DNA of 46,799 nt from Paenibacillus sp. DMB5. GTDB taxonomy: Bacteria; Bacillota; Bacilli; Paenibacillales; Paenibacillaceae. The position numbers and the translations under genes are program-made. A model generated the notes under the pieces. It had not been told where the DNA came from, did not search any database, and saw only the letters and a list, made by a program, of their open reading frames with translations. Position 1 is the first letter of the stretch, and every line of letters begins with the position of its first letter. Of this stretch, positions 1-8,087 are shown one piece after another. Location of the stretch: contig NZ_LRAC01000108.1 of assembly GCF_001517085.1 (NCBI RefSeq), forward strand, positions 1 to 46,799, read 5' to 3'.

Positions 1-52
1 GTGCAGCAATGCATGGAGCTGACCAATACTAATCGGTCGAGGGCTTATCCAA
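1..52 (+). rRNA. rrl: 23S ribosomal RNA, 3' end (partial)
   Basis: The first ~50 bases match the conserved 3' terminus of bacterial 23S rRNA, including the block GACCAATACTAATCGGTCGA followed by GGGCTTA. The gene enters from outside the window, so only the tail is visible. It is followed about 120 bases later by 5S rRNA, the normal 23S-5S order. The exact 3' end is approximate. Confidence 0.9.
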
Positions 53-174
53 TAAATAAATCGCAGATTCGTTTCGGATTCAGTTTTCAGGTGATCAAGC
101 CTGGCAGGATGTTAAACCGATGGTTTGATATTTTCTGCAGCGATTTCGAGAAGCGTAAGCTTCGAAAAATCATG

Positions 175-292
175 TTTGGTGGCGATAGCGGAAGGGTTCC
201 ACGCGTACCCATCCCGAACACGACCGTTAAGCCTTCCAGCGCCGATGGTACTTGGACCGAAGGGTCCTGGGAGAGTAGGACGCCGCCAAGCA
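175..292 (+). rRNA. rrf: 5S ribosomal RNA
   Basis: A Bacillus-type 5S rRNA of about 117 nt. It begins TTTGGTGGCGATAGCGG, contains the conserved CCCATCCCGAACACG loop region, and ends GACGCCGCCAAGC, which pairs with the 5' end. It lies downstream of the 23S tail and directly upstream of a Rho-independent terminator, so it closes the rRNA operon. Confidence 0.95.
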
Positions 293-299
293 CTTAAGA

Positions 300-328
300 C
301 CACTGCTGATTAACAGCGGTGGTTTTTT
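300..328 (+). terminator. rRNA operon terminator
   Basis: Inverted repeat CCACTGCT / AGCGGTGG (one G-T wobble) around a 7-nt loop, followed by six T. It sits eight bases after the 5S rRNA and ends the rRNA transcript before the tRNA operon, which has its own promoter. Confidence 0.85.
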
Positions 329-469
329 GTTTACGTTGTAAATTAACCAAATATTATGCTCGGGAAATGGCAACATATATGCTGTCTTAGTGGTAACAAG
401 TGTCTAAACAGGTTTTACGTGACTAACATGATTATTGCTAGAAAAATTCTGAAGCTGCTCTCTTATCTC

Positions 470-649
470 TAACGGACTGAGGCAGCCTTTATTTTCAGCA
501 AAAGTGATGTTTTTACTTTCTAACGGACACCAGTGCTCTTATTTACGGAAATCTCCCCAAAAGTAGGCTACTGCAGTGATGATAAGAGCGGTACAGTCCG
601 TTACCCGGTGAGCCTGTTCTAGGGGAAATAAGGGCTCTGGAGTCCGTTA
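470..649. repeat. Intergenic palindromic repeat built on TAACGGAC
   Basis: Four copies of TAACGGAC lie in the gene-free stretch 329-852: two forward (470, 521) and two inverted (ending 603 and 649). The outer arms 521-544 and 626-649 pair over 24 nt with 21 matches, and a second pair is TAACGGACTG (470-479) with its complement (594-603). The transcript could fold into nested hairpins. No coding frame is convincing. The rest of 329-852 shows only short GATAGACATAG-like repeats near 740-770. Confidence 0.6.
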
Positions 650-852
650 GGATCAATAGGAAAAGTTGGAGGCTCCTGGACTATGTAGAGCGGCGGAACT
701 ATAGGTGCCTCAGCGGACGTAGGACATACGGATAGACATAGACATAGAAAGAGACGTGGGGATAGACATGGAGGTTTTCCACATACCAGCTGCAAACGCC
801 CCTTAAGCCTACATGAGGTTTCGTAAGCTCTCATAAAATATAGATTAGTATA

Positions 853-881
853 TTGCTATTCATATTTATATATGATATAAT
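853..881 (+). promoter_or_regulatory. tRNA operon promoter
   Basis: TTGCTA (853-858), a 17-nt spacer and a perfect TATAAT (876-881) lie 33 bases before the first tRNA. The box quality and position fit a strong sigma-A stable-RNA promoter for the six tRNA genes. Confidence 0.75.
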
Positions 882-914
882 ATTTTTTGTTGTCACAAAC
901 AACATTGTTGATTA

Positions 915-989
915 GGCCCGTTGGTCAAGGGGTTAAGACACCTCCCTTTCACGGAGGTAACAGGGGTTCGAATCCCCTACGGGTCACCA
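915..989 (+). tRNA. tRNA-Glu (TTC)
   Basis: Complete cloverleaf of 75 nt including encoded CCA. The anticodon stem is CCTCC/GGAGG with loop CTTTCAC, giving anticodon TTC. The T-arm carries GGTTCGAATCC. First gene of a six-tRNA cluster. Confidence 0.95.
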
Positions 990-1055
990 TTACTTTTAAA
1001 TAAAGCTTGCTATTATAATGGATCCATGGTAAGATCATTAAGTTGCTTCTTACAT

Positions 1056-1131
1056 GGAGGCTTAGCTCAGCTGGGAGAGCATCTGCCTTACAAGCAGAGG
1101 GTCGGGGGTTCGATCCCCTCAGCCTCCACCA
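1056..1131 (+). tRNA. tRNA-Val (TAC)
   Basis: Complete 76-nt cloverleaf with encoded CCA. The acceptor stem is GGAGGCT/AGCCTCC. The anticodon stem TCTGC/GCAGA encloses CTTACAA, giving anticodon TAC. Confidence 0.95.
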
Positions 1132-1148
1132 TATATATTTTTTACTGA

Positions 1149-1222
<74 letters not shown>

Positions 1223-1232
1223 TTGATTTTTT

Positions 1233-1310
1233 GGAACCGTGGTGTAGTTGGCCTAACATGCCTGCCTGTCACGCAGGAGATCGCGGGTTCGAATCCCGTC
1301 GGTTCCGCCA
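1233..1310 (+). tRNA. tRNA-Asp (GTC)
   Basis: Complete 78-nt gene with encoded CCA. The acceptor stem is GGAACCG/CGGTTCC. Anticodon stem CCTGC/GCAGG with loop CTGTCAC gives anticodon GTC. Confidence 0.95.
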
Positions 1311-1368
1311 TTAATACTTTTTTATAGGGTGTGACAAGCCCATAGAATTGCAGAAGTACATACCGTGT

Positions 1369-1443
1369 GCGGACGTGGCTCAGCGGTAGAGCATCGCCTT
1401 GCCAAGGCGAGGGTCGCGGGTTCGATTCCCGTCGTCCGCTCCA
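1369..1443 (+). tRNA. tRNA-Gly (GCC)
   Basis: Complete 75-nt gene with encoded CCA. The acceptor stem is GCGGACG/CGTCCGC. Anticodon stem TCGCC/GGCGA with loop TTGCCAA gives anticodon GCC. Confidence 0.95.
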
Positions 1444-1449
1444 ATATTT

Positions 1450-1526
1450 GCGCCCTTAGCTCAGCTGGATAGAGCGTTTGACTACGAATCAAAAGGTCGG
1501 GAGTTCGAATCTCTCAGGGCGCGCCA
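1450..1526 (+). tRNA. tRNA-Arg (ACG)
   Basis: Complete 77-nt gene with encoded CCA. Anticodon stem TTTGA/TCAAA with loop CTACGAA gives ACG, whose first base is normally deaminated to inosine to read CGN codons. Last gene of the tRNA cluster. Confidence 0.95.
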
Positions 1527-1542
1527 TTATTTTAACATCAAC

Positions 1543-1576
1543 AGTTCATTAGATTTTATATCTAATGAACTTTTTT
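1543..1576 (+). terminator. tRNA operon terminator
   Basis: Perfect 11-bp inverted repeat AGTTCATTAGA / TCTAATGAACT around a 7-nt loop, then TTTTT. It closes the tRNA transcript. Confidence 0.9.
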
Positions 1577-1705
1577 ATTATTCTGGGAATCTTGTTTCTC
1601 AGAATTCAGTGGGAAAAAGAGCACTTAATTATTCTGAAACTGATGATCCATAGAATGAAACACCGAATCCACTTATTTTCTCCAGGGCGCGGAAGACACT
1701 TGAAC

Positions 1706-1970
1706 GCCTTCACGGGTACTGCGGACCGCTGGGCGTACGAGAATATTAACAGTCTGGCTGGAGTCCCGGCGTAGTCAGCTTCCGTGCCTGATACGGCCGG
1801 AGGTCCACCGACGGCACGCGCATTGCGGGCTGGGGCGCTGATGCGGTGGCGGTAGCTCAGTTGCAGGCCTCATAGCCGGCATGTCGGACGGCGGCTGCTA
1901 TAGGCCGCATGCCCAAGCCACCCGTGCCGAGGGCGCTGCTGTGATCAGCAGGCTGACCGGACTGGCGTAG
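1706..1970 (+). pseudogene. Decayed SLH-domain gene remnant
   Basis: Conceptual translation across frames recovers SLH-repeat sequence. At 1706-1765 there is AFTGTADRWAYENINSLAG, matching the start of an SLH repeat (W-A-x-x-x-I-x-x-L). After stops and frame changes, about 1830-1905 gives TDGTRIAGWGADAVAVAQLQ. Then, after another frame change near 1875, comes IAGMSDGG followed by TRAEGAAVISRLTGLA and a stop at 1968-1970. TRAE and the spacing of the G-x-x-D-G block are classic SLH features. The region therefore holds the C-terminal end of an old surface-layer-anchored protein with several disabling mutations. It is not a copy of the SLH end of the GH43 gene, whose wording differs. The upstream body of the gene is gone. 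Confidence 0.7.
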
Positions 1971-1988
1971 AATACCTGTAATCATCTA

Positions 1989-2029
1989 CAAAGCAGCGGT
2001 TCTCCGATGTCAGGAGGACCGCTGCTTTG
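1989..2029. terminator. Long hairpin, probable terminator between SLH remnant and response regulator
   Basis: Arms CAAAGCAGCGGTTCTCC and GGAGGACCGCTGCTTTG pair almost perfectly (one G-T type mismatch) around a short loop. There is no clear T-run beyond the CTTTG in either direction. It lies between the end of the SLH remnant (+) and the end of the response-regulator gene (-) and could serve either strand. Confidence 0.55.
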
Positions 2030-2058
2030 CGTCTGTTGCCTTGCGTTCCAGGTGTTTT

Positions 2059-3669
2059 TTAGCCCAATTCAGTCTGTGAATAATTCAGCTTGTATTCCTT
2101 GGGACTCATGCCTGTATATTTGGAGAACACATGGGTGAAATAGGCCGGAGTCTCAATTCCGACGGCTTCTGCGACTTCAAACACTTTACTGGCCGGATTC
2201 CGGAGGAGCTTCTTGGCCATTTCAATCCGGTATTTGTTGATTACATCGATGATGGACTCACCAGTTACCTTTTTGTAGAGCCGGCTCAGATAGCTGCTGT
2301 TGATGTGGATATGATCGGCAATGATCTGCAGATTCAGGTTCTGGTTATAATTCTCCCGTATATACTTCTGGCATTCGATAACGATGTAATTGGGCTGTGT
2401 GTCACTCTGAGCTATTGCTCTGGAACAGCTCTGGATCAAACGCTTAAGGATGTCTGTTAACAGCTGAATGCTCTTGCTCTCCTGGATTTGCTTGTACACC
2501 GCAGACTGGCTCTCCTCCATTTCCGGTGCGAACGGCGTACTTGTGCTCAACAGGCGGAAACAGTAGGAACCGATAAGCAGACAGGCTACTTTTACATTCT
2601 CAATCGGCTCTTTGGTGCTCCGGTAATTCTCAAGTAATTGGTCCAGCTGTTGAATAGCCAGCTCGCTCTGGCCTTGCTGCAGATGTCCGGCTATCTGCTC
2701 GGCGGCGTGATGGGGCGGAGCTCCGGGTGTGAGCGTCTTGCTCGTGTAAGGCATATATACAGCCACATAATTATCATTATAAAAGCTGCCCTGCAGCGCC
2801 TCCTTTGACTCAAGATAAGCCTCCCTTAGCGACAGGACATCCCGGTGGATCAGGCTGATGCCGATATTGACATGATATTGCCTGAAGTTCTCGGCCATGG
2901 CGAGGATTTCGTTACTGATTGTAAGTAGCGTTTGAGTGGAGACGGATGCATTGCTGCCGTCCATGGAGACAAGCGCCAGCAGGGTGTTTTTTTCCATGGG
3001 CATAATATAAGAAGGGCGTTCCCCGAAGGCATGTGCAAGAAATTGACGGATGGAGGCCAGGAACCGGTGATGGTCATTTGTCTTCGCATGGGACTCTGGT
3101 ATTTCCTTAATCTCCATATAGACCCCGAAATAGTTCTTGAGCTCTAGACCCAGTTCTCTGGAGCGGCTGAGCAAACTTACTTCATCAGTGATCAGGCCCC
3201 CCAACGCTTCCTTCAGGAATTTCTCACTGATTTCGGACAGATTATCGTTGAGCTTGCTCTCGAGCTGCCGCACCTTCTGCATCTGCTCCCGCTCTTTTTC
3301 CAGCAGCCGGGTTGCCTTTTCAATTGCACGGGGAATCTGCTCTGTAGGATTGGTCTTGACCACGAAATCGACTACTTCATATTGAATGGCGGTCTGGGCG
3401 TAGGAAAAATCCGCGAAGGCAGTAAGAATGATCACCTTGGTCTGCGGAGAATTCCGGTGTACATAATCTGACAATGCAAGACCATCCATTCCCGGCATGC
3501 GGATATCGGTTACAATAATATCGATCTCATAATAATCCAGCAGCTCGACGGCTTCCATCCCGTTGGAGGCCTCGCAGACGACTTCACACCCAAGGATGCT
3601 CCAATCAATGAAACACTGCAGTCCTTTTTTGATCACAGGCTCATCATCAACAATCATGACGTTATACAT
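2059..3669 (-). CDS. Response regulator, YesN type (receiver plus AraC-type DNA-binding domain)
   Basis: 536-residue cytoplasmic DNA-binding regulator. Residues 1-120 form a CheY-like receiver: acidic pocket D8-D9, phosphoacceptor D55 in IVTDIRMP, conserved T83 and K105. The middle is a linker region. Residues about 435-530 carry two helix-turn-helix motifs of the AraC/HTH_18 type, ending in the usual AraC tail (FSKYTGMSPKEYK). The start overlaps the end of the upstream histidine kinase gene by 8 bases, so the two are translationally coupled partners. Because the pair is divergent from the sugar ABC operon at 5813, its likely role is to sense the substrate and activate that operon. The link to that operon is inferred from position only. 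Confidence 0.9.
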   Translation of the reverse strand: MYNVMIVDDEPVIKKGLQCFIDWSILGCEVVCEASNGMEAVELLDYYEIDIIVTDIRMPGMDGLALSDYVHRNSPQTKVIILTAFADFSYAQTAIQYEVVDFVVKTNPTEQIPRAIEKATRLLEKEREQMQKVRQLESKLNDNLSEISEKFLKEALGGLITDEVSLLSRSRELGLELKNYFGVYMEIKEIPESHAKTNDHHRFLASIRQFLAHAFGERPSYIMPMEKNTLLALVSMDGSNASVSTQTLLTISNEILAMAENFRQYHVNIGISLIHRDVLSLREAYLESKEALQGSFYNDNYVAVYMPYTSKTLTPGAPPHHAAEQIAGHLQQGQSELAIQQLDQLLENYRSTKEPIENVKVACLLIGSYCFRLLSTSTPFAPEMEESQSAVYKQIQESKSIQLLTDILKRLIQSCSRAIAQSDTQPNYIVIECQKYIRENYNQNLNLQIIADHIHINSSYLSRLYKKVTGESIIDVINKYRIEMAKKLLRNPASKVFEVAEAVGIETPAYFTHVFSKYTGMSPKEYKLNYSQTELG

Positions 3670-5494
3670 ACGGTTGTTCCCCCAGATCTGTTGGTATGTG
3701 TAGGGTTACCTTGGAGCCGGCCCCAAAGTCGCTCTCGATCTCAATGCCGTAAGGCTCGCCGTAGATCAGCTTGACCCGTTTATGCGTGTTGATCAGACCA
3801 ATGTTGTTATGGCCTTGTTTGCGTATCGTCAGGTTCTCGAAATTATTCCAGTCCCGTGGAACATGCTCAAACCCGGTGCCATTATCCGTGATTTCGAAAT
3901 AAACCGATTCGTTTTCGCGGTAAATGCGGATATGGATGCGGCCTTTGCCGAGCTTTTTCTCGACACCGTGCACTACAGCATTCTCCACCAAAGGCTCGAC
4001 GCTCAGCTTGGGCAGCAGGAGATCCAGTATGGCTTCATCCTCGATTTCAATCGTATACTCCAGATTATCTTCAAACCTCTCCTTCTGCAGATACAAATAG
4101 AAGCGGATGAAATCCAGCTCCTGCCGGATCGGGATTTTGGCCAGGCTGTTGGAATAAATGCTCGCCTGCAGCAGCTCAGTAAGGGAGGTTACCATCTTGT
4201 AAACGGTCTCATCTCTGGACAGCCTGGCTTTATAGCCGATTGTGATCAGCGTATTAAACAGAAAGTGAGGGTTCATCTGGGCCTGCAGAAACTTGATTTC
4301 CGAATCCTTAATCAGCAGATGCTTCTCATACACTTCCTTAATGAGATAATTGATCTCATCTGTCATATTGTTAAAGGTGCTGCTGAGCTGATTGAGCTCC
4401 ACATCTTTGAAGACCGGCATTCTTGAGTTGTAATCCCCATTCTTGACCTTACGGATACTCCGCAGCAGATCACGGATAATCCGGGTAAACCGGAGGGACA
4501 GCAGGACTCCGGCGGCAAGCGATACAACAGCAATCAGAGTGATGATCCAGATGTAATTGTGCATGCTCCCGGATAATTTGGAGAGTACCTGCTTCTTGGG
4601 TATGCCTGCAATAAAGGTAAGGCCGGTGGTGCCGATGCTGCGGGAAGCCGCCAGATAGGTCTCCTGATTGAGCCTGATTTCTCTTACCTCAGTGTTGTCC
4701 TTCAGAGCCAGCATATCCGAAGAGATAATAGAGCCTAACTCCTGCTTATCGGCGCTGGAATAGATCATTCCCTGATCATCAATAATGTAGGCCTTGGCAC
4801 CCGTGAAGGTGAGCAGCCCGGAATATTCCTGGGCTAAATCTGCTTCATTCGTACCGAAGATCAGCGTCAGGCGCTGCTCGGGAAGGTTGATATTAGATAC
4901 AATCCGTATGAAGTAGAGGGTAGGATCTGCAAGGCTTGGGGTGATAATCTCCTTTCCCCGTACCATCCGTTCATTCACCGATTGGTAGACTGCAAGATTA
5001 TTTTTGTTCACCTGTTCAATATTAGGCTGAGACTTTAGTACAGATACATAGTTGCTGGAATCAAAAAATACATAAGCGGTAGAGAGCAGACTGAAGTTCC
5101 AGGCATTATTGAACATCAGGCTGTATTTCAGATCGTCTTCCAGTCCGGTCTTATTGGTGAAGTCTTTATAAAAATCATCGCCCAGCGATACGTCGTCAAT
5201 CAACCAGGTTCTTACCATTTTGTTGGAAAGGAAATGCAGGGAGGTATTATCAATAATCTCAAAGGATTTCGCAATATTATCGTTGGTCTGGCGGATCAGA
5301 AGGGACAAATTGTCATTGGCATTGCGCGTCAGAATCTGGGAGATGCTCCAATAGAAATAGCAGCCTGCAAACGTCATCGGCAGCAGAATGAGAAGGAAGA
5401 TGATCATTACAATTTTGTTCCTGACCGGAATACGGGAGATGAAACCGGAAAACGGGCGAAGGGTGAGCCGGCGCAGAATCTGTGGTTTGAACAT
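3662..5494 (-). CDS. Sensor histidine kinase, YesM type
   Basis: A 610-residue membrane sensor kinase, partner of the response regulator. An ATG at 5494 with AAGGAGC seven bases upstream is preferred over the upstream ATG at 5692, which would add 66 residues without features. Order: a membrane segment near residues 27-47; an extracytoplasmic Cache-like sensor; a second membrane segment near 312-334; a HAMP linker; a His_kinase domain with phosphoacceptor near H410 in NPHFLFNTL; and a C-terminal ATPase domain with EPLVENAVVHG (N box) and DNGTGF (G box). This architecture is typical of YesM kinases that control carbohydrate uptake genes in Paenibacillus. The ligand is unknown. Confidence 0.88.
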   Translation of the reverse strand: MFKPQILRRLTLRPFSGFISRIPVRNKIVMIIFLLILLPMTFAGCYFYWSISQILTRNANDNLSLLIRQTNDNIAKSFEIIDNTSLHFLSNKMVRTWLIDDVSLGDDFYKDFTNKTGLEDDLKYSLMFNNAWNFSLLSTAYVFFDSSNYVSVLKSQPNIEQVNKNNLAVYQSVNERMVRGKEIITPSLADPTLYFIRIVSNINLPEQRLTLIFGTNEADLAQEYSGLLTFTGAKAYIIDDQGMIYSSADKQELGSIISSDMLALKDNTEVREIRLNQETYLAASRSIGTTGLTFIAGIPKKQVLSKLSGSMHNYIWIITLIAVVSLAAGVLLSLRFTRIIRDLLRSIRKVKNGDYNSRMPVFKDVELNQLSSTFNNMTDEINYLIKEVYEKHLLIKDSEIKFLQAQMNPHFLFNTLITIGYKARLSRDETVYKMVTSLTELLQASIYSNSLAKIPIRQELDFIRFYLYLQKERFEDNLEYTIEIEDEAILDLLLPKLSVEPLVENAVVHGVEKKLGKGRIHIRIYRENESVYFEITDNGTGFEHVPRDWNNFENLTIRKQGHNNIGLINTHKRVKLIYGEPYGIEIESDFGAGSKVTLHIPTDLGEQPYV

Positions 5495-5629
5495 GCTGTT
5501 TGCTCCTTGGTAGGGATACTTTAGTAAGGCCATTATATAATCATTTATTGGCGGCGAATACCCGGAGAGTGCGAAATCCGTCCATTTTCGGCCATGTGGT
5601 AAAGATAACGACAAAGAGTTAAAAAAAAC

Positions 5630-5643
5630 TGAAAACCCTTTCA
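5630..5643. promoter_or_regulatory. cre-like palindrome (candidate CcpA site)
   Basis: TGAAAACCCTTTCA matches the cre consensus TGWAARCGYTWNCW at 13 of 14 positions (C instead of the central G). It lies in the 318-bp divergent region between the histidine kinase and the sugar-binding protein genes, about 135 bp from the kinase start. No convincing -35/-10 pair was found nearby; a TACAAT at 5729 lacks a good -35. Confidence 0.5.
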
Positions 5644-5812
5644 ATGATTCTGCCGCCCTGCGGTATTTGCTCAAGATATTATAAAAGATCATGCTGAAAA
5701 ACGAATTCTATCGGATTTATCTTTGTTCTACAATGAGAGCTGTAAACAACTGTAATTGGCCGTCCGGGTTCCGCACCTGAATCAGGCCATCATTATTTAA
5801 GGGGGATTTAAG

Positions 5813-7159
5813 TTGAAAAAACCATTGTACAAAACGGGCCTTACTCTGGCCAGCGCTCTGCTATTGGCGGTGTCTATATCAGCCTGCGGCTCAGACAACT
5901 CAACTAAAAACAGCGGAGAAGCGGCAAATTCCGGCTCAGGAAATGCTACTCCTGCGGCCAAGGCACCGGTGAAGATATCATATCTTACGTTCCGTGTCGG
6001 CACCCATGCGTCTGCCAAGATGGAAGAAGAACAGATTAAGCAGTTCAATGAAAAATACGGTGATGAAGTTGAAGTTGTGGTCGAAGAAATTCCAAGTGAT
6101 GCCGCATACGTTGACAAGATCAAGATTCTGGCAGCCTCCGGTGATGTGCCTGATGTCGTTATGGGTAAGGACGGCATTAATGATGTGTTGATCAAAGGAA
6201 ATCTTGCAACCCCTTTCAATGACTATTTAGACAAGGACCCGGAATGGAAAGCGGCGATAGGTGATGATGCCATTGCCTCCAATACCCGGGACGGCAAGGT
6301 CTGGTCCATCAGTGACCAGAAGCAGAATATCGGCTACTTCTACAATAAAGAAATGTTCGATAAGGCAGGCATCAAGCCGGCTGAGACCTGGGATGAATTC
6401 ATGAGCAACAACGAGAAGCTGAAGGCTGCGGGCTTCGTGCCGCTTGCGCTGATGACCGGGGAGAACGCCTGGACGTCCAACCTGCTGCTCGCCGCCATGA
6501 TCGGTACAAACGGGGAGAACGGCAAAGCCTTCATGAATACCCTGCATCCTACCGACTTTAATACACCGGAAATGATCAAGGCTCTTAACATGATGAAAGA
6601 GCTGCTGGAGAAGTATACGACCAAGGATGCGCTTGGTGCGGGCTATGCCAATGCAGCGAATGCTTTCAGCCAGGGCAAGGCGGCGATGATTGCCAACGGG
6701 CCTTGGATGATTGGAGACTTCAGCGATCCGGCCAAATCCAGTGAAGGGTTCGATAAAAAAGTAGGTGTTGCCGCATATCCGAACAACAGCCTGATCTCCA
6801 CTTATGAGGTTGGCTATATGATTGGAGCCCAGACGCCGGAAACCCGCGATGCCGCTGAGAAATTCATCAAGTTCAAAACCGGGCTTGAAGGGCAGACCAT
6901 TGCGCTCGAATACGGTAACGTAATGCCGGTATCGAGTGAAGTTCAGCCATCAGATGCCCTTAAAGAGAAATACCCGATCATGGTTGAAGCGATCACAATT
7001 GCTCAAAAGACGCAGCTTCATTACCGGACACTGGACTCCATTGTCTACCCGAACGTAACCGATGCCTGGAAGAACCTGTATCCGAAGCTGGCAGCCGGCC
7101 GGGCGACCGCAGAAGAGATTGCTAAGGAACTGACGGATATTGCTGCCAAAAATAAATAA
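5813..7159 (+). CDS. Sugar ABC transporter substrate-binding lipoprotein
   Basis: A 448-residue extracellular binding protein of the SBP_bac_1 (family 1) type. TTG start with GGGGGAT upstream. The lipoprotein signal peptide ends in the lipobox ISAC with modified C25, followed by a low-complexity Ser/Asn/Gly linker. The mature region starts with a KISYLTFR strand and carries the family pattern of MGKDG...PEWK and WSISDQKQNIGYFYNKEMFDKAG. It is first in an operon with two permeases 32 and 20 nt downstream, then GH65 phosphorylase and beta-phosphoglucomutase, so the ligand is probably an alpha-linked gluco-disaccharide or oligosaccharide. No ATPase gene is present; such systems usually share an MsmX-type ATPase encoded elsewhere. 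Confidence 0.92.
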   Translation: MKKPLYKTGLTLASALLLAVSISACGSDNSTKNSGEAANSGSGNATPAAKAPVKISYLTFRVGTHASAKMEEEQIKQFNEKYGDEVEVVVEEIPSDAAYVDKIKILAASGDVPDVVMGKDGINDVLIKGNLATPFNDYLDKDPEWKAAIGDDAIASNTRDGKVWSISDQKQNIGYFYNKEMFDKAGIKPAETWDEFMSNNEKLKAAGFVPLALMTGENAWTSNLLLAAMIGTNGENGKAFMNTLHPTDFNTPEMIKALNMMKELLEKYTTKDALGAGYANAANAFSQGKAAMIANGPWMIGDFSDPAKSSEGFDKKVGVAAYPNNSLISTYEVGYMIGAQTPETRDAAEKFIKFKTGLEGQTIALEYGNVMPVSSEVQPSDALKEKYPIMVEAITIAQKTQLHYRTLDSIVYPNVTDAWKNLYPKLAAGRATAEEIAKELTDIAAKNK

Positions 7160-7191
7160 ATAGAAGCTTAAGATTGGGGAGGACCCTATGG

Positions 7192-8067
7192 ATGGTTAGG
7201 AAAAATAAAGGGTACATCGCGCTTTTCCTGTTGCCCACCGTGGCACTGTTTATCATTGTTTATGCCGTATCCCTTGTCATACTGTTCGGCACGTCCTTTA
7301 CAGAATGGTCAGCGGGACGAAGTCCTGTATTTAATGGTCTCGCCAACTATATCCAGCTGTTTACGGACGATTCCGATTTTCGCAAAAGCGCGCTGAATAC
7401 GGTGATCTGGGTTGCACTCCAGTCCACGATTCATGTCGCCATCGGGACCCTATTCGCAGTAATTCTCAGTATGAAGCAGTTCTACTGGAAGTTTGCGCGG
7501 ACGGTGTACATGTTTCCCAACATCATCTCAGGGGCAGCTGTAGGTATGCTGTTCCTGTGTATGCTTAATCCTGATTTCGGAGCGGTGAACAGCATTGTCC
7601 GTATGTTTGGCAATGCGGATTACTCCCAGAACTGGTTCATGGATTATTCCACCGCCTTTTTCTCTGTCACCATGACCTGGCTGCCCTATGCAGCAGTGGT
7701 TACCATTCTGATCCTGGCCGAAATCGCGGCGATTCCTGAAAGCCTGTATGAGTCCGCACGTATCGATGGGGCCAGCAATTTCAAAATCAATCTGTACATC
7801 ATCCTTCCGATGCTGCGCAATATTATCGGCACCTGCGTTATTCTGTCCGGCACAAGCATGCTGCAGAAGATGGATATTATTTTGATGACGACAGGCGGCG
7901 GGCCCGGTAATGAGACCATGAACCTGCCCATTTATATCTACAAGACCGCCCTGATGGATAACAACTTCGGTTACTCCAATTCAGTGGGTGTCTTCCTAAT
8001 CGGCTTTGGCTTGATTTTTGTCCTGCTGTGCCGAAATCTGTTCAGAATAGGCAGCTCCCAAAACTGA
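7192..8067 (+). CDS. Sugar ABC transporter permease, MalF type
   Basis: A 291-residue integral membrane protein with six predicted hydrophobic segments. An ATG at 7192 is chosen because GGGGAGGA lies about eight bases upstream; the longer frame would start at a TTG inside that site. The cytoplasmic EAA loop, ESARIDGASNFKINLYIILP, is the docking site for the shared ATPase. The C-terminal half contains GGGPGNETM, common in MalF-like permeases. It pairs with the next permease to form the channel for the upstream binding protein. Confidence 0.92.
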   Translation: MVRKNKGYIALFLLPTVALFIIVYAVSLVILFGTSFTEWSAGRSPVFNGLANYIQLFTDDSDFRKSALNTVIWVALQSTIHVAIGTLFAVILSMKQFYWKFARTVYMFPNIISGAAVGMLFLCMLNPDFGAVNSIVRMFGNADYSQNWFMDYSTAFFSVTMTWLPYAAVVTILILAEIAAIPESLYESARIDGASNFKINLYIILPMLRNIIGTCVILSGTSMLQKMDIILMTTGGGPGNETMNLPIYIYKTALMDNNFGYSNSVGVFLIGFGLIFVLLCRNLFRIGSSQN

Positions 8068-8087
8068 ATGGAGCGGATGGGGTGAGA

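Noticed and set aside
1..297. 98-codon open frame over the rRNA genes
   Set aside because: Overlaps 23S and 5S rRNA; coding is not credible.
1851..1863. tRNA D-arm-like sequence GGTAGCTCAGTTG downstream of the tRNA operon
   Set aside because: No acceptor, anticodon or T arm follows at the right spacing, and the bases translate as part of an SLH repeat remnant.
5495..5692. N-terminal extension of the histidine kinase from ATG 5692
   Set aside because: The 66 extra residues have no domain, and the internal ATG at 5494 has a good AAGGAGC site and starts just before the first membrane segment.
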